From Lunularia cruciata (taxonomy: Eukaryota; Streptophyta; Marchantiopsida; Lunulariales; Lunulariaceae): 64,000 nt of DNA. Below, piece after piece: positions 24,701 through 35,544 of this stretch; the stretch's first letter is position 1, and each line of letters starts with the position of its first letter. The position numbers were made by a program, and so were the translations under genes. A model generated the notes under the pieces. The model saw only the letters and a list, made by a program, of their open reading frames with translations. It had not been told where the DNA came from and made no database searches. The stretch spans positions 51,441,034 to 51,505,033 of the forward strand of contig OX419762.1 in assembly GCA_948567375.1 (NCBI GenBank), given 5' to 3'.

Positions 24701-25140
24701 ATGTAGCAAGGTCACCTCTTTGTTTCCTCTAGCCTTGGAGTTATATGGAGCGATGGACATGGCATTGGACACATTTGTCAAGGAGTGCGCGAGAGCTTAT
24801 CATGTTAGGCGTCAGGGGTACCACTCTCACTCTCATACTTTATAATATATTTTAGACAACTTATGTCCATTGTTCTGCAGAGGGTAGTGGCTGGTGCAAT
24901 CCATAGGAGAGCAATCACATTAAGTGATATATCTTCGGATGCTCCAATTGTATGTAGACCATACGATTTGCATAGCTCAGATATTTTAGGTGCGATGGGA
25001 CAGATTTCTCATACATACTCTATTGGGGCTTAGCCCCATGTTATCTTTTTTTTGTCTCTCCCTTGTACAGCTTGATGGGGTCTTCCAATCTTTCATTTTT
25101 CCTCCGCGGTCGTGCTGTTTACCTTTTTTTCCCCACCTTT
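21785..25140 (+). mobile_element. non-LTR retrotransposon (LINE), most complete copy
   Basis: The 5' part is shared with the minus-strand copy from the segment GGTTTTGCAGATA(C/T)GG (about 21800) onward. The 3' tail has GGGGCTTAGCCCCATG (about 25025) and TTGATGGGGTCTTCCA (about 25073) and ends near the CGCGGTC segment at about 25108. No poly(A) tail is evident. The single large ORF is described separately. Frame breaks are few enough that all domains can be read. Confidence 0.85.
21869..24850 (+). pseudogene. LINE polyprotein: C2H2 finger, reverse transcriptase, CCHC motif, restriction-like endonuclease
   Basis: From ATG at 21869 the frame reads MATLSHVGSPRADWDTPCPVC. It shows a C2H2 finger (CPVCHRRFTSQGVKTHV, one stop, RMH). 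After frame breaks a central region (22375-22755) leads to the reverse transcriptase at 22786-23709. Its catalytic blocks are VLQVDVENAFNSI, GTRQGDPLRGPLFAMA and SLADDTHIVG. The C-terminal part (about 24365-24620) has CECGSTLDAVAVHMTRCPFGG and HDAIRDIVFAMA, then KADLYLVRDDQVTVADFII. I read this as a CCHC-like finger plus a PD-(D/E)xK-type restriction-like endonuclease, as in R2-grade elements; that assignment is inference. No apurinic-type endonuclease is seen at the N-terminus. Stops occur at 22753 and 23407 and frameshifts elsewhere, so this copy is inactive. Confidence 0.85.
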
Positions 25141-27771
25141 TGTAAGTACTTCCGTCTACGTACAGGAGGGGTACGAAGGTCGTTAGGCCTCATGGTAATG
25201 GGGAAGGCTTTGGACGCTTCGGATAAAGGTATATCGAATCTGGAGCATTCGATTCTAATCCAAGAGCCACTGGCGAGACATATGGGTTTCCTGGCGTTGT
25301 CGTTCCGCTAGACAGTTAAATGTTCTACCTTCCATTTAATGGTCGTAGATCAACGGCCCCCTTCTCCCGGATATCTCATGGGTTTGAAATCATTTTCATA
25401 TGTTTCAAGAACTGTTTCTTTTTATATACGGTTTCTAGGTTGCTTTTAGGTGGAAAGAAACTGTGTACCTGTCTCTGGAGTGGCTCACTGCCGTATCTTT
25501 TAATCCGTAACTTCTACAGTACTTCTTTTTTCCCAAACCTCGAGGTTCGTCATGATAAATCGCAAGGACCATCAAAATGATAGTATATGTCTAAGCTGGA
25601 ATCAATGCACGATATAATCTCTACCAAAATATCCTTGTGTTAGAACTAGACATCCGAAACTCAAGTAACTCCAGCATGTAAAACCGAAGCTTTAGTAAAA
25701 CTGAAACTCTGATAAAAACCCGTGTTTATCATGGATTTCTGAGTCCTTCAACTATTCCTTGCCATCAATCACTTCTTCTCACTAGTTCTTGACGCTGTTC
25801 GCCATGGAGCTAAGCATGTAATAACCGGACGTCTCCCCGCGCTGATTTGATTTATTCTTTATATATTTATATAGGGATCTGCATGCAATCATGATGTTCT
25901 GATTTTAGTTCCACTGGTTCAACGTAATGATTGTGGGATCATCTAGCCTAGCCTATATAGGAATTATCCATTCATTTGAAATCGTCTATAGTTTTAGTCT
26001 TTGGAGACAGGAGAATAGATACTTCCGAAGTCCCTTGTGGAATTCATATGTAGGCAAAAGATTACAGGCACTGTAACACGTGAGTAACATAAGGTTTCCA
26101 CAGGAAATTTGCAAGAAAGTACATAATGCTTAACAAGAAGTTCAGGAGTTCGTAATCGAAGTTTGGATTTGATTTCTGCCCAATTATGTAATAAGGAGCA
26201 GCTGACAAAAAGCTATAGATGAGTTGCAAACACAAGCACACTTCGTTGTGACCTGTTTGTGCACTGTCCCACTTGGCACTTTCTGAAGTCTAAACATCCC
26301 ATGTGGATACATGAGCAGACACTTGACAGTGATTGGTCGTAGTTCTTTGGAAATGAACACACTCGACTTGTCTAGCCCACCACAGCCCACCCTATATCCA
26401 ACTGTACAGCAGAAACCCCACCGATTCCATGTCGACACAACTCTCAAATTCATCGTAACTTACAAATGGAAACGTCACAGATTAACGTACTGGAGGGTAT
26501 AACGGGACACGAAACTTCTGGAACTTGTTACTTCTTAGCGAAACCCGCTTGTTTTCTTGTCGAGATTGCGAGTTGACTAACTGACCTACTTTGAAAGAGG
26601 TGGCCCACAAAAGGAAGTATCCTCTCGTGAAGTAGAAGGGGTAGCACTGCAAGGTGATACAACAAGAGTGAGCAGTTAGTAACTGCTGTAGTGAGTTGAT
26701 TTCTCTTGCCACGCTCGTTTTTGGGCCTCTTTGACTGGCGCTGCTACTTTCTTCCCTTCTCCCATTGGAATCATCTTTCATAGATAGAAGAGAGAAGAAG
26801 AGTGGCCCCCACATATGCAGGGTTGGAACTTGAAGTTGGGTTTATGCTCCGACTTAAAGACAGAGGAGGAGAAGGATACGGCTCAACACTCATGCATTCG
26901 AGTTTGGAATTGGATGCATGTTCCCGTGAATTGTTGACAAGACAGAAAAAGCTGGGGGCCAAGAAACATGGACCCGAATGAATATCGAGCTGGGTTTAAC
27001 GTTCATGGGTAGATGAGAGAAGGAGAGAATCGTTGGGCCGAACTCCTACAAGGAATAGGTAGCGGAGTAAGGTATTCCTCATTGATGTTTAAACTCAAGC
27101 ACTATCATCGTAGCGGTTGGTCATAACGAATCTGTCTACGTCAATCATTATTGTCAGTTCAAACAATGGTAGAATCTTGAAGGAGGTTGATAGTGAGCAA
27201 CGCGAAGTTGTCCTTGAAGGAGATTGTTCAAGGCCATCACACATTGATCCCTTTACGAGAATCATGCTGCACTAAGAACGTGATCGTGATCGATGTAAAC
27301 TAAGAACGTGATCGATCGATGTAAGCAACGTGTGGATTCCCTCACGACTGCAGAGGTTCGTTATTCTACATTGCTAAGAGGATTTCCTCCAATTGTATGT
27401 TTCTCTTCTCCTATCGGTGAGTGGAGTCGTTGAAAACCTCCCGTTCTCCATAAGACTTTGTATGGATTTTTACTGCCATTACTCATTGCATTCGAGTCAG
27501 AGCAAAGGCTGAGCTAGTCGGCATACATCCACAGAACTTGCTGACCCCTACTGAAGCATTTCTAGCTTGTATGTAAACCATGTGAGCACAGCAAAGGCCC
27601 TGAAATGTTGCGGTTCGTATGGGCCAAGTTGACCTTGCGCCACAACCTTTTAAAAAGTAAAACTTTTTTCTCTATGTAAGCCCCTCTTATCTCAACTTTC
27701 TAGGATCAGAATGACCGTGGATAAGGAAGTTCTAGTGACTACAGCACTGTAACTCGACATGGTTACACTGC
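25141..27771. other. intergenic, nothing recognised
   Basis: No domain, RNA gene or transposon was recognised. A short duplication, ACTAAGAACGTGATCG followed by GATGTAA, occurs twice near 27274-27325. Confidence 0.45.
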
Positions 27772-27787
27772 AGATATCCTCATATAG

Positions 27788-27951
27788 AAGAGAAAGAAGG
27801 TGACCGCGTAGAAAAAAACGAAGGATGGGAAGACCCCATCAAGCCCGTACAAGGGAGAGACAAAAAAGGTAAAATGGGGCTTAGCCCAATAGAGTCTATA
27901 TGAGAAATCTGCCCTACCGCACCTAAGATATCCGAGCTATGCAAGTTGTAC
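27788..27951 (-). mobile_element. 3' tail of the split minus-strand LINE
   Basis: The reverse complement matches the LINE tail at 24960-25120 (for example TTGATGGGGTCTTCCCATCC and GGGCTAAGCCCCATTTT). It is separated from the rest of the element (36237 onward) by the LTR element at 27952-36236. The LINE sequence rejoins across that element with GTAC present on both sides. Confidence 0.85.
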
Positions 27952-29082
27952 TGTATCACCCATTTGTGCATGTGTGTGGTATTGTGATATTTAGTTTAGT
28001 ATTACAAGTACTTGAGAGATATTATTTATATAGAGATAAAGGATGGTTCTACATTAGTCATGATTAGCTAAAGTTAGTGATAGCTAAAATAGAGAGGACC
28101 TTACTTTAGAGGAAATGGAAAAGATGAGCACCACTAGTTTAGATTCTAGTGTGTTGACTTGGTATTATTCCCGGGTGTTTGGCTTTGAGGAAAGAGCTGA
28201 GAACTATTGGGCCCGCAAGCCTTTTTGTTTTGGATTTTTCTATAATCCAAGGATAGCCCATGTGAAAGAATCCTTGACTTAGTGGTTGGGTCAAGATAAG
28301 ATCACATGCTTAGTGTAATATGCTCATGTGGATGGATATTCCTTTATACTTTTTGACTTTACTTGACTTTTAGCCTAGTAGCTTGAGTGTAACAATATGG
28401 AGTTTAGTGATGAAGTTAGTCGGGCTTATGAAGTAGAGAATAAGACAAAATAGCCTAGAATATTCTAGAAGCATCTAAGAAGCTTCTTAGGAAGCTTCCC
28501 AACTAGTTAACTTGCGCCCTAAGCAGGTAGCTTCTAGAAGGAAGCTTCTAGAAGCTTCTAACTAGCTTAGCTTGCACGCCAAGTAGGCGGCTTCTAGAAG
28601 GAAGCTTCTTGAGAAGCTTCTTGAGAAGCTTCCTAGTTAACTTGGCTTGCACTCCAAGAAAGCGGCTCAAGGAAACTTCTTGAGAAGCTTCAAGGGTCTT
28701 GTATGCTACCTATAAATACCAAGGCCGAAGCTCATGCTAGGATTCGGAGTTTTCCCTCATTCAAGTGTCCCAATGTGAGCTTCCATTCTCCTATTTCTCT
28801 CCTCGGTTTTGGTCTTTTACATTGAGTTACTCTAGTAACTAGTACCTTTGGTGTGTAATTATTTCACAAGTATATAAACAAGGGGTGAGGAAGTACTCAT
28901 CATCCTTTCATTTGCAACTATCTCTCTCTCATTGAGTTCTCTAGTGAGCAATGTCTTGAGTCTTGGAGTGTTAGCCTTAGAAGAGTATGATGGAGTTGTG
29001 GTTCCTTGCCTTCTTAGTCCATGGTGCGCTACCATAATAGCCATCAGAGGTTCATCCTGAGCAAGAGACAGGCCAGCTCACA
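27952..29082 (+). repeat. 5' LTR of the Tat-like element
   Basis: It starts TGTATCACCC and ends in CTCACA. It is about 440 bp longer than the 3' LTR because it holds a segment (about 28395-28825) that the 3' copy has lost. That segment carries a 60-bp repeat present three times (from about 28501, 28561 and 28634), each with CTTGC(A/G)C(G/T)CC-like and GAAGCTTC-type motifs, and a TATA box at 28711-28718. Confidence 0.88.
28458..28718 (+). promoter_or_regulatory. heat-shock-element array and TATA box in 5' LTR
   Basis: GAATATTCTAGAA at 28458-28470 is a perfect three-unit heat shock element (GAAnnTTCnnGAA). GAAGCTTCTAGAAGCTTC at 28541-28558 is a perfect four-unit one. Further GAAGCTTC blocks follow near 28601-28634 and 28683-28692. 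TATAAATA at 28711-28718 lies about 20 bases downstream of the last block. The arrangement resembles heat-activated plant retrotransposon promoters; heat response is inferred. Confidence 0.65.
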
Positions 29083-29086
29083 TTTT

Positions 29087-29104
29087 TGGTTTTGTTGCCG
29101 AGAC
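29087..29104 (+). other. primer-binding site of the Tat-like element
   Basis: TGGTTTTGTTGCCGAGAC starts four bases after the LTR. It resembles the TGGCGCCGTTGCCGGGGA site of Tat/Athila elements, with C-to-T and G-to-A type changes expected of decay. Confidence 0.6.
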
Positions 29105-29941
29105 TTCTTTAGAAGGCAAGATAATGTTCCGCGTACAATTCTATATTAGATAGAAGGAGACTATGAGAGCTCACCTAGAGAGAACTTTAGTGGAGGATAT
29201 GGCTGAACTTATGTTAGAGAATTTGGACCCATTTTTATACCCTATAGTTCATCATGATGTCTTTGAGGTGATTTTGTACATCTTGTACACTTGACACGAT
29301 TTGGAGATATTGTGTGAGGTGGACTGCAGATTTTGGAAATTAAGTTGATTTTAGGCAAAATCTCAAGTTTGGAATCTGGACTTGAAATTCCTACACATGA
29401 TAGCTTCAATTATCCTTTAGTTAGCACACTTGAAATAATTGTGAGAGTTGTTATGTGCACTGGAGTAGAATTTTTGAAAGTTGATAGGGTAAACTGCTCT
29501 CGCAATTGCATGCTCTCTGGAAAATTGTATAGAGTGTACCATTTCTTCAATTTTTAGTGGATTGTGCTGAAAATTTCCAACAAAATTTAGTGCATTTTAT
29601 CCTACTTGCTGACACAAAAAATTAGACAGATGTCATTCTTGAGCAGAGAGTTATAAGTTTTTAAAGTGAGTAGGGTGGTTTTCATACCAAATCTGAAATA
29701 TGTGTGCTGGATAGAAAGGTTCCTAGGCCAAATGGCTCAATGAAAAGATCTGAAATTTTGCAAGGAGGGATGCCTTGGAGTTTTGATCAAGTGTGAAAAA
29801 TTTCAGAGGACTGTGACATACCAATGTGAGATTTGACTGACATCGTGAGGAAGTGTCAATTCTGTAGAGTTTAGATTTCATGCATGAAGAGTGTGAGAGC
29901 AACACAAAGCATATTTGAGTGTTTAGACTCATCTTGGGAAC
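29105..29941 (+). other. untranslated leader of the Tat-like element
   Basis: About 840 bases between the primer-binding site and the first sizeable ORF. No domain was recognised. Confidence 0.5.
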
Positions 29942-30415
29942 ATGGAGGGTCACCAAGAGTCAAAATTAAGGCTATTCAAGATTCTCCAAGGGTTTGAGGT
30001 GATTGTAGGGGTGAATTTGAGGAGAAGAGAGTTTAGAATAGAATTTGAAGAGAGTGTTGAGAGGATCCAAAAACTTACACCACTTGGAGGAAAGAGTGAG
30101 TCTAAGTTCTTTTTATGTGGAAAGAAGGGACATAAGGCAATTTCATGTCCATTGACTTTTGAGAGCAAGAGATTGAGAGAAAGGAGAGGCTTACTTGACT
30201 TGGGTTTGCATGTTGGACCTTCTTCACCAAGATTGGGAGGGAAAAGATCTAAGACCAAGGAGTTGTGTGAGGTTTGTGGAATGGAAGAACTTCCAAAAGG
30301 ATATGAGTGTAGTGGAGTAAAAGCACTTTTGGAGACTTTAGTGAAAGATCTTGGAGAGAGTCTTAGTATAGTTACAAAAATACTACCACCTTCATCAACT
30401 AGTTCTCAAGATTAG
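29942..30415 (+). CDS. extra ORF upstream of gag, cysteine-rich
   Basis: An intact frame of 157 codons starts MEGHQESKLRLFKI. It contains FLCGKKGHKAISCPL, which looks like a zinc knuckle that has lost its first Cys, and then CEVCGMEELPKGYEC, a possible second zinc site. The tail is rich in Ser and Thr. I do not recognise the family. It lies between the leader and gag in the same orientation. It could be a captured gag end or an element-specific accessory ORF. It is intact while the neighbouring gag and pol are broken, which may be chance for so short a frame. Confidence 0.5.
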   Translation: MEGHQESKLRLFKILQGFEVIVGVNLRRREFRIEFEESVERIQKLTPLGGKSESKFFLCGKKGHKAISCPLTFESKRLRERRGLLDLGLHVGPSSPRLGGKRSKTKELCEVCGMEELPKGYECSGVKALLETLVKDLGESLSIVTKILPPSSTSSQD

Positions 30416-30653
30416 TGATGGAGATAATCTTTCAACTTATGGATAAACTATCCATGAGAGTTCAATTAATATGCACTCTAGGATTTGATGTTGCTATAGA
30501 AAACTTTGAGCAACCTAAAACTTTTTTGTTCCCTAGAGTGGATTATTTTCATATGGTGTTAGTCGTGTATATACTCTATTAGTTAAAGTGTGAGAGAAAA
30601 GAAAAGAAAAAAAGAAAAAAATTGAGAGAAAAGAAAGATAGTGAGGGGTTAAG

Positions 30654-32263
30654 ATGGGGAAACTTTCAGTTTTCTTTGGCAAGGATGAAAAAGATGTGAA
30701 GGCCTTTGTGAGAGACTTCAAGAGAGCTTGCATAAGAAACAATGAGATGAGGAAGAATGGGTGGGTCTCATTATTACCAAATTCTTTGAAGATGTAGCAC
30801 TTACATGGTATGAGTTAGAATACCAAAAGAGAGAGAGGAGAGATAGGGAAGAAGAGTCTTGGGAGAATTTTAGTTCAGCACTCATTGAGAAATTCCTTAC
30901 AAATGAGATTTATGATAGATTGATGAGTGAGGTTACCTTTCTCAAAAAAGGAGATGGAGAGAAAGTGAAAGTCTATGTGAAAGAGTGGAAAAGTTAGAGT
31001 TTAGATTTCATATAGTGTTGAGGAAGGGTGGGGATGATGTAGAGACTACTATGATTGGCATAGGGGCCATGCTCACCAAGAATTTTGTGAAAGGGATGAG
31101 ACCACAAATTAGAAGCAAAGTGAGATATGAGAAACCTTCTTCCAAGGTTGAAGCTATCAAGATTGCAATTCATATGGAGGAGAGTTTGGAAGGGGATGAG
31201 GGTGATTTGGTGGTGAAGGAGGTTATGCATCCTCCTCAAGGTTACAAGTATGGGGGAACTTCTGATAATTTGGTGGCAAGGGTTGAACCACAAGTAGTAG
31301 TTGCTCTACTTCTTGCACCTCCACCAAAGATCCACTTCAAACCATCACAAAACAACTTGCAGATCTCAAGATCAATGTGGTGCAACTATGGGAGAAGAGA
31401 GAGGTGGATCAGAATGTGGGAAGAGGGCCTGGGAGCTATAGAAGTTATCCATATAGAGAAGGCCAACCAACCAAAAATTTCAATGAGAGAAATTGTTTTG
31501 GTTGTGGAGGAAGAGGACATATCCAAAGGAATTGCCCAAATTTCACTTACCATGGAGGAAGGAGTTATGAAGGAGCCAATAGAAGGAAAGAGGGAGGTAG
31601 TGAAACCCAAATGGCTTCTAATCCAAACAAAGGTAAGATGATAGCATCTATAAATGTGGTTGAGAGAAAGTATGAGAAGAGAGAGTGCTCAAACTCCAAG
31701 AGTCTTAATTTGGAGCTTTTGGCACGAGAGAAGAAGAGAGCTTGTTTTGCAGAGGATGTGCACTCTTCTCAAGGATTCACTCCTAGCCAAGATACTCCTA
31801 TGCCTACTAGGAGAACTTGCACAAGCACTTCAACACCAAAGAATCCAAGGAAGAAGTTGGAGATGGAGGACTTCTTGATCTCAAAGCAACAATGGAACTA
31901 TAATGTCTTGGAGGATGTTGGTAGTCACAAGGCTAACATCACAATGGGCCAATTGATTACTTTGAATCCTACTTTGAGAAAGGAGCTTAGAGGTGGTTTG
32001 AGTTCTACAAGGAGCAAGAGGAAAAAGAAGGAAAAAGCTCCAGTACCAATGGGGGTGGTGGATGCCAAACCAGCACCATGGGAGGCTTGTGAATATGCCT
32101 CCAAGATTGATATGAGAGTAAATGGTCACAACATCAAGGATGCATTGGTTGATGGAGGATCAGCAGTGCATGCCATGTCAGAAAGGTTGATGAAGAAGTT
32201 GGGTATGATATCCTCAAGACCTTCAACATTTGTGGTGAGCATGGTAAAAAAGCAACAAGTTTG
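30654..32263 (+). pseudogene. gag and protease of the Tat-like element, frameshifted
   Basis: It starts MGKLSVFFGKDEKDVKAFV and passes through at least three frames. The capsid peptide ALTWYELEYQKRERRDREEE is near 30788, followed by WENFSSALIEKFL. The zinc knuckle CFGCGGRGHIQRNC lies near 31494-31535 and has the complete CCHC spacing. The last frame (31377-32263) ends with MRVNGHNIKDALVDGGSAVH, the protease active-site region, in which DGGS replaces the usual D(S/T)GA. Frameshifts lie near 30750, 30990 and 31375. Confidence 0.8.
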
Positions 32264-32533
32264 ACCAGTAGGGGTGATGGATTAAGTGGTAGTTTTAATT
32301 ATGTGAGTTTAAAATCTCATGACTTTCTAAGTCTTGAAGGATCCAAGCTATGACTTACTTCTTGGGAAGCCATGGTTGAGAGCAGCACGCACAACTGATC
32401 AATGGCACAAAGGGTACTTGAGGATTGGTCCATCAAACCATAGAGTCACAATTCTTATGACTCCAACACTTCACATTCAGATACACCATCTTCTGATTAT
32501 TGGGAATCAGATTTTGAAGAAGTAGCTTCAGGT

Positions 32534-35320
32534 GTGGACACAAGCATGGAAGAGGAGACTTCCATGGCGGAGGATGAATCTGAATCTGAATCTGATTTAG
32601 ATGTATATCCCTTGTGTGGTATGGATTTTGCACCTAAGCCAGAGGTTTTGAAGGACCCAGATAAATCACCATTGATACTTGAGGAGATAGAGAGGAGGTT
32701 ATCTACCCTCAAGTATGGCCTAAATGTTACCAAGGAGGAGAAGGTGAGATTTGAGGAGATTTTCTACAAGTTCATCCATGTGTTTGCTTTTAGTTACAAG
32801 GATTTGAAGGAAGTCACCTTGGAGGAACACAAGATAGAGGTGGAGTCACATGCAAGACCAACCTGCCAAAAGTAACATTGCATTAGCCCACCAATATATT
32901 TAGTTGTGAAGGAGGAGATTGACAAGCTCAAGGAGGCCGGATTTACCTTTGAGGTGGAGAATTCAGAATGGGTGTCTCCAATTGTCATTGTGAATAAAAA
33001 GAATGGCAAGCTTTGGGTATGTGTGGATTACAAGAAGCTCAACATTGTTACCAAGAAGGACTAATGCACATTGCCATTCATTGATGAGATCTTGGAGGAG
33101 GTTTTAGGTCATGAGAGGTATAGTTTTGGAGATGGTTATAGTGGATATAACCAAATCAAGATTGCACCATAGCATCAACAACTCACCACATTCACCACAC
33201 CTTGGGGAACTTATGCTTTCAAGGTCATGCCTTTTAGGCTTTGCAATGCTCCATCCACATTCCAATGGTTCATGAACAAGGTATTTGAACCTTTCATTGG
33301 GAAATTTGTGAGAGACCTCATTGATGACTTTTGTATCTATGTGAGCAAGGAGGAGCACTTTGAGCAACTAATCAAGGTCTTGCAATGTTTGGATGAGGCA
33401 AATGCATCACTCAACCCAAAGAAGTGCATTTTTAAATGTGAAGAAGGTCTAGTTTTGGGGCACATCATCTCCAAGGATGGAACAGCAATTGATCCTAAGA
33501 AGATGAGGAAAATCTCACACTTCCCATTCCCTTCAAGCTTGACAAAGTTACATCAATTCTTGGGGATGGTTGGGTACTATATGAGGTTTATCTTCTCATT
33601 TTCAAACAAGGCTTATGCATTGACCATCTACATGAAGAAGGGTGTAGATTACATGGTGATTTTAGAAGACAAGGAGGCTTTCAAAGCTTTTGAGGAGCTC
33701 AAGCAATCCCTTGTTGTAGCTCCAATTCTTGCTAAATCTGATTGGAGTAAGCCTTTCATCCTCTACACTGATGCTTCTAATGTAGCTATAGGATGCACTC
33801 TTAGTCAATTAGACCAAGATGAGCATAATCATCCAATAGTTTATGCTAGTAGAAAAATGGTTACATCAAAGAAGAACTACTCTGTCATATAGAGAGAAGG
33901 GTTGGCAGTGATCTTTGGTCTCAAGAGGTTTAGACACTACTTGATTGGAGGGAAATCCACCATTTTCACAAATCATAAGGCTTTGAAGTACATCTTCAAC
34001 AAGCCCAATGTGGAAGGGAGACTAGCAAGGTAGATAATACTCTTGTTTGAGTATGACTACACCATCAAGGATAGGCCAGGGAAGAAACATGCAAATGCAG
34101 ATTTGTTATCTAGGGCCTATGACCATGATGGAGATGAACCAGTGGAGGATTCCTTCCCAGATGAAGAGCTCATGACAATCTCAATCACTCAAGAGTTTTT
34201 AATGGAGTACAAGGAGATTGTGGATTTGTGACAAGAGATAATTATCCAAAAGGGATGCATGCTAAGGAGAGGAAGGCCCTTGAAGCAAGATCTAGACCTT
34301 ACATAATGGTGGAGGATATTCTTTTTCAACATGGAGCAGATGGTCTACTTCAAAGAGTAGTAGGTAAGGAAGAGTCTATCCTACTCATAAAGGATTTTCA
34401 TGAAGGTTTAGAATGTAGAGGACACTTTGCATGAAAGGTCTCTACTTTCAAGATTCTAGATGCAAGTTACCATTGGAGAGTGATTTTCAAGGATTATCTT
34501 GATTATTGCAAAACTTGTCATGTTTGTCAAGCTTTTGCTAGAAATTCTACATCCACTCCACCACTTAAATCAACTCTATTGCTAGGACCTTTTGAGAAGT
34601 GGGGAATTGATTTTGTAGGTCCTCTCAATAGAACCCCAAGGAACAATTGGTATATTGTGGTAGTTACTAATTACCTTACCAAGTGGGTTGAGGCTAGACC
34701 ATTGAGGGACAAGAATGAAGATGAAGTTGGTTGATTTCTTTATGAATGCATTATCACTAGGTTTGAATGCCCTTTGGAGTTGGTTTTTGATAGAGGAGTA
34801 GAGTTTACAGGAAGCATCATTACAGCCATGCTACAACATTTCTCTATCACACATAGAGTAACTACATCCTACAAGTCAAATTCCAATGGCTTGGCAGAGA
34901 GAACTAATCAGACTTGTGCATGATGTTGGCCAAAGATGCAAAAATGGAGGAGGCTAAACATCATTGGGACAAGAGGATTCATGCAATTTTGTGGGAGTAT
35001 AGTACAACCATGAAGACTTCCACCAAATATTCTCCATTTAAATTGGTATATGGTATTGAGTCTACCCTACCTATTCACTTTGATCTTCCTACCTTCCAAA
35101 GCATTCATAAGAGATTGAAGAAAGCACAAGGAGGTGATGTAGAGAAGTCAAGGAAAGAACAACTCATGGAGTTGGAAGAGGCAAGAGCAGCTGCTATGGG
35201 ACAAGTAGAGCAAGCCCAAAGGAAACAAAAGGAAAGCTATAACAAGAGGCAACGCAAGAAGAAGGTGGAGCCTTTCAAAGAAGGTGATTGGGTAATGTTA
35301 TTTGATTTAATTTGATTCAA
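32534..35320 (+). pseudogene. pol (RT, RNase H, integrase) of the Tat-like element
   Basis: RT runs about 32880-33450 with VCVDYKKLN and a catalytic block that reads LIDDFCIYV, where YVDD-type is usual. RNase H follows at about 33740-34090 (LYTDASNVAIGCTL, then KHANADLLSRA). The integrase finger CKTCHVCQ is near 34510. The catalytic core shows GIDFVGPLN, VFDRGVEFTG and SNGLAERTNQT for the three acidic residues. The C-terminus reads EGDWVMLFDLI and then breaks. Stops occur at 32873, 33062, 33171, 33890, 34031 and 34732, among others. Confidence 0.82.
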
Positions 35321-35355
35321 GAGAGTACAAAAGAAGTTTTTGCCTGGTTTTCCAT

Positions 35356-35391
35356 TATGAAAGGTCCAAAGTGTACTTTGGACCTTTCATA
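35356..35391. repeat. 17-bp perfect palindrome near the end of pol
   Basis: TATGAAAGGTCCAAAGT, spacer GT, then the exact reverse complement. It falls at the conserved integrase-end peptide with GPFI, where a direct reading would give one arm only. The left arm is therefore probably a templated copy of the right. Confidence 0.9.
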
Positions 35392-35544
35392 GTAGAGAAG
35401 GTGTGGAGCAATTACACCTTATGATCTCAAGGAGTTAGGAGGAAGACGCTTTGATAGCATTAACCATGATAAGTTGAAATGTATCATAGAAGGTAGAGAA
35501 ACATTCACTTTGAGAACAAAGTGAAAACTTAGTCTAGGAGTAAA

